Shown: one piece after another, positions 28,747 to 38,140 of the stretch
Layout: every line of letters starts with the position of its first letter
How positions within the stretch are numbered: the first letter of the stretch is position 1
NCBI GenBank assembly: GCA_963782415.1
Contig: CAWAJT010000004.1
Coordinates: forward strand, 930,001-994,000
Direction: 5' to 3'
Length of the DNA: 64,000 nucleotides
From: Bog-473 sp963782415
GTDB lineage: Bacteria > Actinomycetota > Acidimicrobiia > Acidimicrobiales > RAAP-2
The notes under the pieces: model-generated
Databases searched by the model: none
What the model saw: only the letters and a program-made list of their open reading frames with translations
Told to the model about the DNA's origin: nothing
Translations under genes and position numbers: made by a program

Positions 28747-30872
28747 GTGGTCGTGTCTGACACCGTCACCCTCGCCCCCGAGGTGAAGGTGGATCGCGCG
28801 GTCGAGCACGAGACGAGACTCTCGGACGAGGCCGTGTTTCTGCGGGGCCGTCGTTACTTCACCGTTGCTGCGCTCATCGGGATCGCCGTCACGGGCATGA
28901 TCCTGCTGTGGGTGTTGTGGGACCTCTGGTCGAGCTCGGCCGATCCCTTCCGGGGTGCGCCGAACGACTACTTTTACGACTACCAGGCGCTCGCCATGTT
29001 CCACGGCCACTTGAACGTGCGGAACGGGAGTCTCGGGATCGAGGGATTCCTGCACAACGATAAGACCTACGCGGTATTTCGGAATCTTTCCGTCCATTCT
29101 CAGAATGCCGGTCCTTCTGATCACGAGCAGGTTCGACGGTGCCCTCACGGCCCCTTCAATGTTGCTGGCTTGGATCATGACCGCTCTGTTCAGCTCGTTG
29201 ATGCTGTGGAGGCTTCGCATCATTACGCGGTGGGAGAGCCATACTCGGGCGAGCTGAGGCCGCGTCCTACGGCATGTTGATCGCCGCCATCCTGGGCGGG
29301 TCGGTCATCATCTATCTGAACGCAACACCGTTCGTCTACAACGAAGACTTCGCCTGGAGTATTCCACTCACGGTTGGCAGCGTGTTCGCCTTGCTCGGTG
29401 TCATGGAGCGTCCATCGACCGGTCGCGTCTGGGCAAGCGGCATCCTGATCCTTCTTGCCAATCTCAACCGCACTCCCACCGGGTACGCCTGCGTGATCGG
29501 AGCTGGACTGGTCGGACTGTGGTTTGTCTTCGGCCGAGGCGGGGACTCCAATCGGCGCTGGGGTTGGGCGATGTTCGGCGTTGGGTTGGTGGGCTTCGCC
29601 GCCACGTGCGCCGTTACCTACGCAAAGTTCGGAACTCCGATCGGGCTTCCGATGGCCGATCAGGTCTGGGCGAAGATCAACGCGGACCGTCGCTACTTTT
29701 TGGCTGCGAACGGCGGCAAGGCGTTCAGTTTCGGCTTCCTACCCAGCACCCTGACTGCGTACCTGCAGCCCTTTGGAATTCGCTTTACGTCCCTCTTCCC
29801 CTTCGTAACCACCCCGACCGCTCCCGCCGCAATGATCGGGGCCGTATTGGATCAGACGTACCCGACGGCGAGCGCTCCGCCCACCATGCCGTTGCTCTTC
29901 CTTTTGAGCTGCTGGGGTGCCATCAGTGCCTTCCGACCGAAGGCTCTGGTGCCCTTTCGGTTGACGCGCATCGCGCTCCTCACGTGCGCCGCCGGCACGG
30001 CTGGCGTTCTGCTGTGGGGATACATCTCCGAGCGGTACCTCGCCGACTTCATGCCGCTTCTCATCGTGGCTGCCGGGATCGGTCTGATTGAGATATGGCG
30101 GCGCTTCGAAGGCCGGTCCATCAAGGCCAGAGGAGTGCTGCTGGGCATTGTGTCCGTTGTCACCGTTTACTCCGTGTTCGTCAACACGGCCATTGCCGTG
30201 GCGCCCTCGGAGCAGTTCACGACGTCGCAGGTTCAGGACTTTGTCTCCACCCAGCAATCTCTCAGCATTGGCTCACTCGCCGCCAGCGTCCATCACGTGT
30301 CCGCGCTGCCCGATTGGGCACCGTTCGGCGAGCTGTACATGGTCGGCGACTGCTCCGGCCTCTACCTGTCGTCAGGCATCACGGAAGCGGACGTACCCGG
30401 CCTGCTGGCCGACCACTACTCATGGATTCCTGTCGAACAGAGCCCTGCCTACACGCGTGCGTTCTCGATCACCTTCAATCACCCAGGGAAGTACTACACC
30501 AAGCCGCTGACCCTTCTGACCTATGGCGCTGCCAGCGTCATCATGAAACCGGCAGGGAAGGGCTACTTCCGTCTCGAGGTCCTCCACTCGGGCACGCCGA
30601 TCAAGTGGCCCTATACCGACTCGGCCCGGAAGCCGATCTCCATCCTCCATGAGCCCTTCCAGTTCCAGGTGGTCACGGATCCGAACCTGCACCAGATCAA
30701 GATCCTTTGGTTCGGGACGTACTTCATTGCACACTTCATCGCAGGGTCTGCCACGCCGGTCGTCCATGTCACCCCGAAGCAGCCTGATGGGCACCTTCCA
30801 GAGGTCACCGTGGCGAAAGAGCCGATCGACGCCAGCCTCAGCCTGTGTCGAAGCCTCCAACGCGGGAGCTGA
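28747..30872 (+). CDS. Large polytopic membrane protein, GT-C-like, two frameshifts
   Basis: A predicted protein of about 708 residues with an N-terminal helix (YFTVAALIGIAVTGMILLWV), then SADPFRGAPNDYFYDYQALA, a first-loop motif like those of lipid-linked-sugar-dependent GT-C enzymes, then many helices and a soluble C-terminal domain from about residue 510. Two one-base insertions (29071-29074 and the GGG at 29247-29249) split it. With them removed, one frame runs RYFGIFPSILRMPVLLITSR then TRRAEAASYGMLIAAILGGS. GTG 28747 or GTG 28753 is the start. It resembles the 1046 gene in topology. Function is not certain. Confidence 0.65.
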
Positions 30873-33187
30873 TCGACGATGTCACGACGCCGCCCGCGAC
30901 GGCATGGGATCGGTCGGCGGTGACCGTTCCGCCGGGGCCGCACTCGACTCCAAGCAAAGGTTCCGTCGCCAACGACAACAGACTGGCTGGGGCCATCTTT
31001 TCCTGTGTCGTCGACGAGCACCCACGTTTCCATCTCGACGCACTCCGATGGTTCGCCTCCCTCACGACGATCGCGGGCGTCGACCCTCGTGACCTCGTCA
31101 TCCACGTTGTCGGGACCGATGGCTCCGATGCCCTGACCTACCTGCGCTCTCGGGGCGTCACGGTGCGCGCGGTGGAGGCGTTCGATCCCAGATCCCCTCA
31201 CTGCAACAAGGTGGCCGGCGCTCTCAGACTGGCCAGGGAGGGTCTCGGTCGACCGGTGGTGCTCTGCGACACCGACATCGTGGTGCTCGAAGATCCGAGG
31301 ACCATCGACATTCCGCCGGGATCGATCGCCGGAAAAGTGGTCGACACGCCGGTCCCACCCCTTGAGGTGCTCCACGACATCTTCGCTGCCGCCGGTTTGG
31401 CGCCGCCGCCCACCACGTCGTTGCCCTGGGGGCAGAACCAGGTCACGGTTGCCGGGAACAGCAACGGCGGGCTGTATCTGATCCCGGCGCCGGTCCTGCC
31501 GATTCTCGCACCGGCTTGGGAGACGTGGGCCCATTGGTTGCTCGATCGCCGAGAATTGTTGCTCGACTGGACGTTTCACCTTGATCAAGTGGCCATGGTG
31601 CTGGCGCTGACGGCACAGGGGATCGCCAGCGAAGAGCTCGACGTCCGATGGAATACTCCGATTCACGATCTGAGAAGGATTCCTCGGGACGCGCAAGCCC
31701 CGGCCGTCATCCACTACCACCAGGAGATTGATCGTGAGGGCTGCATCCGCTTGACCGGGTTTCCTTCCATCGACCAGCAGGTCGAGCGAGCGAACGAGTC
31801 CATTGGTCGACTGTGGCTGGAGGCCGCACCGACTGCCACGTTCCGCCAGTGGCGCACGCTCACCGGGCCCGAACTGGGGCCTTCTGCGAGGAACGGCGGC
31901 GTCTCCCATTCCTCGGTACACGATCTCCTCATTGAGGTCCTCGATGCTGTGGCGCCATCGTCGGTCCTCGAGGTGGGATGTGGTGACGGGAGGGCCACGC
32001 GAGGATTGGCGATGAAGGACTACACCGGGATCGACGGTTCTCCCGACGCGCTTGGCCGAGCTCGGATCGGCCGCCCTGACGGCACGTTCTTGCAGGGCCG
32101 ACTCGCCGATTTCTCCCTTCAAGCCGATCTGGTCATCGCACTTGAGGCGGTGACCTCTGAGCCGGACGTGACGGCCTACAGGAACCAGGTCGCGCGGTTG
32201 TGGGAGTCCACCACTCACGCACTCCTGATCTCGGGCTATGAGCGGCCTCCTCGGGTAGTCGGACCGTTAAGCCATTTCTACGAACCTCTCTCGGCGACGT
32301 TGCAGGCGGTGGCCCCCGGTGCCGAGCACTACCCAGTACGAGAAGAGCCCGGCATCACCACGTTCGTCGTTCTGCGGCCTTCGTCCGTGCCGCATCCGCG
32401 TGACATCGCGGTCGCCACCCTCTCGTCGATCATCGACCGTCACCCCGATCCGCTCAAGTTGATGGCGCTGCGGATCGTTGGACAGGACACGCTCGGATTC
32501 TTTCCCGATCATGCCCCTCGGCTCTGGGAATACCCCGTGGCGGCTGGGTTGGTGATTGAACATTTGCCCGTCGGCAGTCGACTGGTGGACGTGGGGGCGG
32601 GAGTGACGCCTCTTGCCCCCTACCTCGCGCGGCATGGGTATGTAGTCGATACGGTCGATCCTTCGGACATACGCCGCCAGTGGCCTCCGGCACAGGACTG
32701 GAACGAATGGGGATTCGTCGACTACGCGGAGGCAGGATTGGGCAACCGATCGTGGAACTGCACCTTGGGGGAACTGCCGGAATCGACGGTGTTCGACGGA
32801 GCCCTTTCCATCAGCGTCATCGAACACATTCCGGCAACAGACAGGCGGGCGCTTCTCGGGGACATCGCCCGACGCCTGCGTCTCGGCGGTCTCATGGTGT
32901 TGACGGTGGATCTCACGCGCGGAGGCTTCGACCTCTGGAACCGGAACAGGGGACAGGTTGTCGACGATCGCCGGCACGGGACGTTTCAGGACGTCATCGA
33001 CGAGGGTGTCTCATCCGGATTCGAGCTGCTTCGGCACGATGTGGTGCGGGAGTGGGGTGACGTCGATGTCGATATCGGTCTCATCGTCATGCGTCGCATA
33101 CACACGGTGAAACCCTGGCGCCGTGCCGTGCGGAGTCTTCGCCGAAGGGTGCGGCCACCCGGCCCAGGAAGTCCAGTCGCCGTATGA
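30845..33187 (+). CDS. Three-domain glycosyltransferase-methyltransferase-methyltransferase protein
   Basis: A 780-residue cytoplasmic protein. Residues about 45-330 look like a GT-A nucleotide-sugar transferase: GAIFSCVVDEHPRFHLDALR, PHCNKVAGALRL, and a DTD metal site (142-144) in VVLCDTDIVVLED. Residues about 370-520 are a first methyltransferase-like domain (SSVLEVGCGDGRATRGLA, YTGIDGS). Residues about 575-745 are a second (LVDVGAGVTPLAPYLARHGY, VDTVDPSD, SISVIEHIPATD). GTG 30845 lies 28 bases inside the previous gene, and its stop overlaps the sulfotransferase start. It probably builds and methylates a glycan terminus. The architecture is unfamiliar to me. Confidence 0.7.
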   Translation: MSKPPTRELIDDVTTPPATAWDRSAVTVPPGPHSTPSKGSVANDNRLAGAIFSCVVDEHPRFHLDALRWFASLTTIAGVDPRDLVIHVVGTDGSDALTYLRSRGVTVRAVEAFDPRSPHCNKVAGALRLAREGLGRPVVLCDTDIVVLEDPRTIDIPPGSIAGKVVDTPVPPLEVLHDIFAAAGLAPPPTTSLPWGQNQVTVAGNSNGGLYLIPAPVLPILAPAWETWAHWLLDRRELLLDWTFHLDQVAMVLALTAQGIASEELDVRWNTPIHDLRRIPRDAQAPAVIHYHQEIDREGCIRLTGFPSIDQQVERANESIGRLWLEAAPTATFRQWRTLTGPELGPSARNGGVSHSSVHDLLIEVLDAVAPSSVLEVGCGDGRATRGLAMKDYTGIDGSPDALGRARIGRPDGTFLQGRLADFSLQADLVIALEAVTSEPDVTAYRNQVARLWESTTHALLISGYERPPRVVGPLSHFYEPLSATLQAVAPGAEHYPVREEPGITTFVVLRPSSVPHPRDIAVATLSSIIDRHPDPLKLMALRIVGQDTLGFFPDHAPRLWEYPVAAGLVIEHLPVGSRLVDVGAGVTPLAPYLARHGYVVDTVDPSDIRRQWPPAQDWNEWGFVDYAEAGLGNRSWNCTLGELPESTVFDGALSISVIEHIPATDRRALLGDIARRLRLGGLMVLTVDLTRGGFDLWNRNRGQVVDDRRHGTFQDVIDEGVSSGFELLRHDVVREWGDVDVDIGLIVMRRIHTVKPWRRAVRSLRRRVRPPGPGSPVAV

Positions 33188-34284
33188 TCGGACCTGTGGA
33201 GCCCGTCGCACATCGAGGGCAGGAGAGTCCTGGGGGTGCTCGGACAAGCGGCAATGTGGCCGGACCTTGGGTCGTTGTCGTGGGCATGCACCGCAGTGGT
33301 ACCTCAGCCGTCACCGGTGCGATCGGTGCCCTCGGATTCAACGTGGTGAGCCCGCAGGACCGATTGTCGCCGCATGACAGCAACCCTGAGCATTGGGAGA
33401 GCTTGTCCGTCCTTCAGCACAGCGACGCGGTCTTGGCGCATTTCGGCGGAACATGGGATGCCCCGCCCCAGCTGCCGGAAGGCTGGGAAAATGACGAAGG
33501 ACTGGTGCATCGAGCTGACGCGGTCGAGGCCCTGGCTGCCGCATATCCAGAGCCGGGTCCGGCGGTGTGGAAGGACCCCCGGATCTGCCTACTTCTTCCG
33601 TACTGGCGCCCGGTTCTCCAGGCGCCCATGGCTGCCGTCCTGATGTGGCGGGCGCCCCTTGCGGTAGCCCGCTCATTGCACCGTCGCAACGGCTTACCTC
33701 TACCCTACGGCGTCGCCCTCTGGGAGCGGTACAACAGGTCAGCCATCGCAAATCTGGCCGATACTGACGTGTACGTGTTGGCGTACGACGCCCTGGTTGA
33801 GGATCCGGACGCTTCGCTCCATGGGCTCACCTCTTGGCTCGGCTCACTCGACGCGTTCGCCGGGCGACAGTCGTGGGACCACGAGAGCGCCTTGTCGGTC
33901 ATCACCGCGAATCGTCGCCACGAATCGGATCGGGCGACGGGAGGTGACGATCACGTCGTGCTAGACGAACAGCGCCAGCTGGTTGACCACCTGACCCGGC
34001 TGGCTGGTCCTCACCGATCCCTCCCACGGCTTCACGGTGAGGAGTCGCCCTGGACCGACGCCATCCTCAACACTCACCGTGCTCGGGACGTCGTGATGCA
34101 GCGGGACCTTGAGCGCCGCTTGCAGCATTGCGAAGGAGAACGTGATTGGTACGTCAACGCCCTTGAGGAGTCACGATCCCACCTGGCCAGCCTGAAGGCG
34201 TCGGCCAGCTGGAGAGTGACGGCACCGGTCCGATCGTTGGCGAAACTCCGCTCAACCGCTCACCATCGCGGCACCGAGCAATAG
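33184..34284 (+). CDS. Sulfotransferase-family protein with coiled-coil tail
   Basis: A 366-residue protein. The PAPS 5'-phosphosulfate loop is VVGMHRSGTSAVTGAIGAL (residues about 33-50), and WKDPRICLLLPYWRP and ALSVITANRRHE are typical of bacterial sulfotransferase-like proteins in glycan loci. The C-terminal 70 residues form a coiled coil (RDLERRLQHCEGERDWYVNA) ending in ASASWRVTAPVR, a motif found at the tails of several glycan-locus proteins. ATG 33184 overlaps the upstream stop by four bases. It may sulfate the sugar made by its neighbours. Confidence 0.78.
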   Translation: MIGPVEPVAHRGQESPGGARTSGNVAGPWVVVVGMHRSGTSAVTGAIGALGFNVVSPQDRLSPHDSNPEHWESLSVLQHSDAVLAHFGGTWDAPPQLPEGWENDEGLVHRADAVEALAAAYPEPGPAVWKDPRICLLLPYWRPVLQAPMAAVLMWRAPLAVARSLHRRNGLPLPYGVALWERYNRSAIANLADTDVYVLAYDALVEDPDASLHGLTSWLGSLDAFAGRQSWDHESALSVITANRRHESDRATGGDDHVVLDEQRQLVDHLTRLAGPHRSLPRLHGEESPWTDAILNTHRARDVVMQRDLERRLQHCEGERDWYVNALEESRSHLASLKASASWRVTAPVRSLAKLRSTAHHRGTEQ

Positions 34285-34421
34285 GTCGCGCTCGGCGCGA
34301 GAACACGGTTCGGAAGGTCAACGACGACCAGACAGAGAGGCCAGTCGCTTCAGTCCGACGGGATTCGTCACGAGTCGTTCTCGGCGTTCGTGGGCCCCGG
34401 CGCCGTCGAGGTCTGAGCTCT

Positions 34422-35300
34422 TCAGCCGAAGCCACCGCTCGGGATGTACGGGCTGGGTGGTCCGTCCATGCCGCGCACCATCACCGGCCCGAAGGGCTGG
34501 AGATCGATGCCGGCCGCAACCACCTCACGCACGGCCCACTGCTGTGCAGACGTGAGCCAGTTGATCTCTATCGTTTCGCCTGCCGGCGCCTCGGCGAGCA
34601 TGGCGCGCAGGACGCGCGCGGCGGACTCCTCCTCATTGGCGCCGAGTGTCACGATGCGGTCGTCCTTGGCAACTGCGTACCCCTGGTCTTCATGCAGCAA
34701 CAGGCGGCTTCCGGGTTGCGCCAGCATGGCGACGATGTCGACCGAGCGCGCCGAACCTCGCACTTTGCGATCGATGGCGGTGACCACGTCAAGTTCGGCC
34801 TTCCCGACCTCGTCTGGCTCATAGCGCCGGACCTCAGGCGGCCGCTGCACCGCGCCAGGGCGCATGGCACCCCAAGCCGTCACGACCGGATGCAACGTGA
34901 AGCCGAATCCGGTGTAGAGCGCCATCGCCTTGGGATCGCGCGAGCACTGGATCGTCCCTCGACTGAGCGGATCTCCGTGGGAGAGGGCGAGCCGCAGCAG
35001 CTCTTTTCCGACACCGCGGCCTTGGCGGCCGGGAACCGTCCCCAGCTGCGACAACATCCAGTAGTCCTCCCGCACGAACGACTGGGACATTCCGACAATG
35101 ACGTGGCCTTCTTCGGCGACCCACGAACCGTTCGGGTCAGTGCCCAGAAAGTGGCGGGTGCGATCCTGGCGCCGCCGTTCGTCTTGAATGGAGTTACCCG
35201 TCACGGGAAGGCCGTGCCCGGCGATGCCGAGGAGTCCGCTCTGGAAGGCAGCGACTGCACCAGGCACGTCACCTTCCGTCATCTGGCGGAACGTCACCAT
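34422..35300 (-). CDS. Two-domain GNAT acetyltransferase
   Basis: A 292-residue protein. The first GNAT domain has SQLGTVPGRQGRGVGKELLR (the CoA loop RQGRGVG), followed by CSRDPKAMALYTGFGFTLH. A second, more diverged acetyltransferase-like half follows (RLLLHEDQGYAVAKDDRIVT, then EINWLTSAQQWAVREVV). It is the last gene of greA-leuC-leuD-GNAT, nine bases after leuD. The substrate is unknown. Confidence 0.8.
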   Translation of the reverse strand: MVTFRQMTEGDVPGAVAAFQSGLLGIAGHGLPVTGNSIQDERRRQDRTRHFLGTDPNGSWVAEEGHVIVGMSQSFVREDYWMLSQLGTVPGRQGRGVGKELLRLALSHGDPLSRGTIQCSRDPKAMALYTGFGFTLHPVVTAWGAMRPGAVQRPPEVRRYEPDEVGKAELDVVTAIDRKVRGSARSVDIVAMLAQPGSRLLLHEDQGYAVAKDDRIVTLGANEEESAARVLRAMLAEAPAGETIEINWLTSAQQWAVREVVAAGIDLQPFGPVMVRGMDGPPSPYIPSGGFG

Positions 35301-35309
35301 GGGCGACGC

Positions 35310-35900
35310 TCAGGCCGAGGGGAGGAAGGCGGGCCGCCCACGTTCGAACTCGGCGATCTTGTCCACGTGGCGCAGGGACAGACCGATGTCGTCCCACCCG
35401 TTGAGCAGTCGCTCGCGGGTGAACTCATCGAGCGGGAACGTGCCGGACAATCCCGCCGCAGGGGCTTCGATCGTTCCCCGGGCCACGTCGATCGTGAGCT
35501 CCAGCGTGGGGTCGCGGCTCACGGCATCGAGCAGGGCGCGGTCGAGCTCCTCGGTGACCTGGACGGGGAGCAGTCCTTGTTTGGTCGAGTTGTTGCGGAA
35601 AATGTCCGCAAAGCGCGACGATACGACGGCCCGAAAGCCAAAGTCCGTCAACGCCCAAACGGCGTGTTCGCGCGAGGACCCTGTTCCGAAGTTGTGGCCC
35701 GCCACCAAAATGGTGGCTCCGACGAACTCGGGATTGTTCAGCACAAAATCCCGGTCGTCGCGCCATTCGGAGAACAGCCCGGCGCCGAACCCGGTTCGCT
35801 CCACCCGCTTGAGCCAGTCCGAAGGGATGATCTGGTCCGTATCCACATCCGTGCGGTCGAGGGGGACGGCACGCCCCGTGACGACGACGATCGGTTCCAT
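35310..35900 (-). CDS. leuD: 3-isopropylmalate dehydratase small subunit
   Basis: 196 residues. It forms the swivel domain of isopropylmalate isomerase with LeuC. Recognised by RTDVDTDQIIPSDWLKRVER, LNNPEFVGATILVAGHNFG and TGSSREHAVWAL (the substrate-binding GSSREHA motif). The ATG overlaps the leuC stop (TGATG). Besides leucine synthesis, it would serve the citramalate route because cimA is nearby. Confidence 0.97.
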   Translation of the reverse strand: MEPIVVVTGRAVPLDRTDVDTDQIIPSDWLKRVERTGFGAGLFSEWRDDRDFVLNNPEFVGATILVAGHNFGTGSSREHAVWALTDFGFRAVVSSRFADIFRNNSTKQGLLPVQVTEELDRALLDAVSRDPTLELTIDVARGTIEAPAAGLSGTFPLDEFTRERLLNGWDDIGLSLRHVDKIAEFERGRPAFLPSA

Positions 35901-37303
35901 CAGTCGAGGTCCTCCGGTGTGGCGAACGTCCCGGCCACCGCGGTGGCCGCAGCCACGGCGGGGGAGACAAGGTGGGTGCGGCCACCGCGGCCCTGGCGGC
36001 CCTCGAAGTTCCGGTTCGAGGTCGAGGCGCAGCGCTCGCCGACGGCCAGCTTGTCCGGGTTCATGGCAAGACACATGGAGCAACCCGGCTCGCGCCATTC
36101 GAAACCAGCCGCCGTGAACACCGCGTCCAGACCCTCGGCTTCCGCCTGATCCTTCACCCGGTGCGATCCGGGCACAGCCAGGGCACGGATGCCCTCGTGC
36201 ACTGTGCGCCCCTCAAGTACGGCGGCGGCGGCACGAAAATCTTCAATGCGCGCGTTGGTGCAGCTCCCGAGAAAGACCGTGTCGACGCTGATCTCCCGCA
36301 ACGGTGTGCCCGCGGTGAGGCCCATGTAGGCCAGGGCACGCTCGGCTGCTTCGCGGTCGCCCGGATCGGCCATGGTCACCGGGTCTGGCACATCCCCCGC
36401 GATTGGAGCCACCTGCGCCGGATTGGTACCCCAGGTCACATGGGGCGTGATGTCGCCCGCGTCCAGGACAACTTCTTTGTCGAACGAAGCACCCGGGTCG
36501 GTCGGCAAGGTGCGCCAGTAGCCGACTGCGGCGTCCCAGTCCGCGCCCTGCGGAGCATGGTCACGATCCTTGAGGTAGGCGAACGTCGTCTCGTCCGGTG
36601 CGACGAGTCCAGCTCGGGCCCCGCCTTCGATCGACATGTTGCACAATGTCATCCGGCCTTCCATCGAGAGGCTGCGGATGGCGGAACCCCGGTACTCGAT
36701 CACGTGGCCGATGCCGCCACCGGTGCCGATGGTGCCGATGACGGCGAGCGCCACGTCCTTGGCCGTGACTCCGGGCGCGAGCTCGCCCTCGACGGTCACC
36801 GCCATGGTCTTTGGCCGCACCTGGGGCAGCGTTTGGGTGGCCAGCACGTGCTCCACCTCGCTGGTGCCGATGCCGAATGCGATCGCGCCGAAGGCGCCGT
36901 GTGTGGAGGTGTGGCTGTCGCCGCACACGATGGTCATCCCCGGCTGCGTCCAGCCCTGCTCGGGTCCAATGATGTGGACGATCCCCTGATTGGGATGCCC
37001 CATTGGGAAACAGGTGATCCCGAACTCGGCCGTATTGTCGTCGAGGACCTTCAGCTGCTGGGCCGAGATCGGGTCTGCCACCGGTTTGTCGATATCGATG
37101 GTCGGCACGTTGTGATCGGCCGTCGCCACGGTCAGGTCCGGTCGCCGCACCGTGCGCCCAGCGAGGCGCAGGCCGTCGAAAGCCTGGGGCGAGGTCACCT
37201 CGTGCAGCAGGTGAAGGTCAATGAAGAGGAGATCTGGCTCGCCATCGGCCGAGTGGACGACATGTGCGTCCCAGATCTTCTCGCTGAGCGTCCGTGGGGC
37301 CAT
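35900..37303 (-). CDS. leuC: 3-isopropylmalate dehydratase large subunit
   Basis: 467 residues, aconitase family. Cluster ligands are visible in FLGSCTNAR and EPGCSMCLAMNPDKL, together with TIVCGDSHTSTHGAFGAIAF. It catalyses isomerisation of 2-isopropylmalate to 3-isopropylmalate, or of citramalate to methylmalate, with a [4Fe-4S] cluster. The ATG overlaps the greA stop (TGATG), so it is translated as a coupled operon greA-leuC-leuD. Confidence 0.97.
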   Translation of the reverse strand: MAPRTLSEKIWDAHVVHSADGEPDLLFIDLHLLHEVTSPQAFDGLRLAGRTVRRPDLTVATADHNVPTIDIDKPVADPISAQQLKVLDDNTAEFGITCFPMGHPNQGIVHIIGPEQGWTQPGMTIVCGDSHTSTHGAFGAIAFGIGTSEVEHVLATQTLPQVRPKTMAVTVEGELAPGVTAKDVALAVIGTIGTGGGIGHVIEYRGSAIRSLSMEGRMTLCNMSIEGGARAGLVAPDETTFAYLKDRDHAPQGADWDAAVGYWRTLPTDPGASFDKEVVLDAGDITPHVTWGTNPAQVAPIAGDVPDPVTMADPGDREAAERALAYMGLTAGTPLREISVDTVFLGSCTNARIEDFRAAAAVLEGRTVHEGIRALAVPGSHRVKDQAEAEGLDAVFTAAGFEWREPGCSMCLAMNPDKLAVGERCASTSNRNFEGRQGRGGRTHLVSPAVAAATAVAGTFATPEDLD

Positions 37304-37803
37304 CAGCGCTCCACCGCGGTGATGTGGACCGTGAGCATTCCACCCGGGGCCTGGTATTCGACGGTGTCGCCGGCGGCCCGTCCAATGAGCACCCGGCCCA
37401 ATGGCGAGCTGGGCGAGATCACCGGCAGGTCGCCCTGGCGCTCCTCAATGGAGCCAACGAAGAAACGCTGCGTGTCCTCCTCCTCGTCGCCCTCGTAACG
37501 CAGGGTCACGGTACTTCCGAGCGAGATGGATCCATCGTCGGCGCCCGCCTCGTCGACGATGTCGACCTCTTTCAACAGCGCCTGGAGCTGGCGCACCCGC
37601 GACTCCATCTTCCCCTGGGCGTCCTTGGCGGCGTGGTAGTCGCCGTTCTCGCTCAGGTCGCCCAGCGCCCGGGCGGACTCAATGGCCTGGGCGATCTCGA
37701 CCCGGCCCCGGGTTGTCAGGTCCTCCAGCTCGGCGACCAGGCGGTCGTGGGTGGCCTGGGTCAGCTTGGTCGTTTCGGTCTGGTTGGCAGAAGCATTGGT
37801 CAC
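37303..37803 (-). CDS. greA: Transcription elongation factor GreA
   Basis: 166 residues. The N-terminal coiled-coil hairpin carries ARALGDLSENGDYHAAKDAQ, with the acidic tip (D and E) that stimulates RNA polymerase transcript cleavage, followed by the FKBP-like C-terminal domain (PLGRVLIGRAAGDTVEYQAP). GTG 37803 is chosen because GGAGG lies 7 bases upstream. Upstream in-frame codons are outside the homology. It is the first gene of a leuCD operon. Confidence 0.95.
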   Translation of the reverse strand: MTNASANQTETTKLTQATHDRLVAELEDLTTRGRVEIAQAIESARALGDLSENGDYHAAKDAQGKMESRVRQLQALLKEVDIVDEAGADDGSISLGSTVTLRYEGDEEEDTQRFFVGSIEERQGDLPVISPSSPLGRVLIGRAAGDTVEYQAPGGMLTVHITAVER

Positions 37804-37950
37804 AACGTGTCCTCCGGAAGGCGGAACTGCGGGCGGTGCGGTGCACTGCGCCGGCACGCACCAAGGCTAATCGGCCCCGGATGGGCCGGCGATCGGCCGG
37901 TGCAGCGATGGTTGACGAGAAGGGGCTGGCTGCGAGAGACTGGTGTGGTC

Positions 37951-37989
37951 ATGTACCTCCCCCGGCACCTCGTAGGCATTATTCACTAG
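37951..37989 (+). CDS. Putative leader peptide of the leuB-ilvE-cimA operon
   Basis: A 12-codon ORF MYLPRHLVGIIH with two Leu, one Val and two adjacent Ile, all substrates or products of the downstream operon. GTG 37945 is an alternative start. The stop codon is followed within 30 bases by a strong hairpin and T-run, the layout of transcription attenuation. The ribosome site is weak (GAGAG region). A parallel antiterminator fold was not verified. Confidence 0.5.
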   Translation: MYLPRHLVGIIH

Positions 37990-38011
37990 GCGCGCACCCT
38001 CCCCGCGCGCC
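37989..38011 (+). other. Leader hairpin overlapping the leader-peptide stop codon
   Basis: Perfect 7-bp stem GGCGCGC / GCGCGCC with a 9-base loop (37989-37995 and 38005-38011). The left arm begins at the last base of the leader-peptide stop codon, so ribosome position would affect its folding. Confidence 0.5.
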
Positions 38012-38017
38012 GTCGAA

Positions 38018-38041
38018 CCGTCCACTGCGTGGGCGGTTTTT
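38018..38041 (+). terminator. Rho-independent terminator in the leuB leader
   Basis: Stem CCGTCCAC / GTGGGCGG (8 bp, one G-T pair; two flanking A-T pairs extend it) with a TGC loop and five T directly after. It lies 100 bases upstream of leuB and could be an attenuator. It is far from the greA start on the other strand, so it is not simply an end-of-operon terminator. Confidence 0.75.
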
Positions 38042-38140
38042 CAATTTCCGGCCAGTTGCCACCGTGGGGGGCGACCGTGTGGATCACGCAACACAACGAG
38101 CCACGACCAGACAAAGAGACTCGAAGAAAGGACTAGAGGA

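Noticed and set aside
28554..28760. 68-residue frame starting ATGA over the stop of the GT4 paralogue C
   Set aside because: No ribosome site or known motif, composition looks random, and it overlaps the next gene's start.
34692..37498. Long open frames on the plus strand opposite leuC, leuD and the GNAT gene
   Set aside because: They lie antisense to clear leu genes and have no recognisable motifs; open frames of this length are expected in high-GC DNA.
37294..37950. A plus-strand frame running through greA into the leader peptide
   Set aside because: It is antisense to greA. Only the last dozen codons, after a separate ATG, are supported as a leader peptide.
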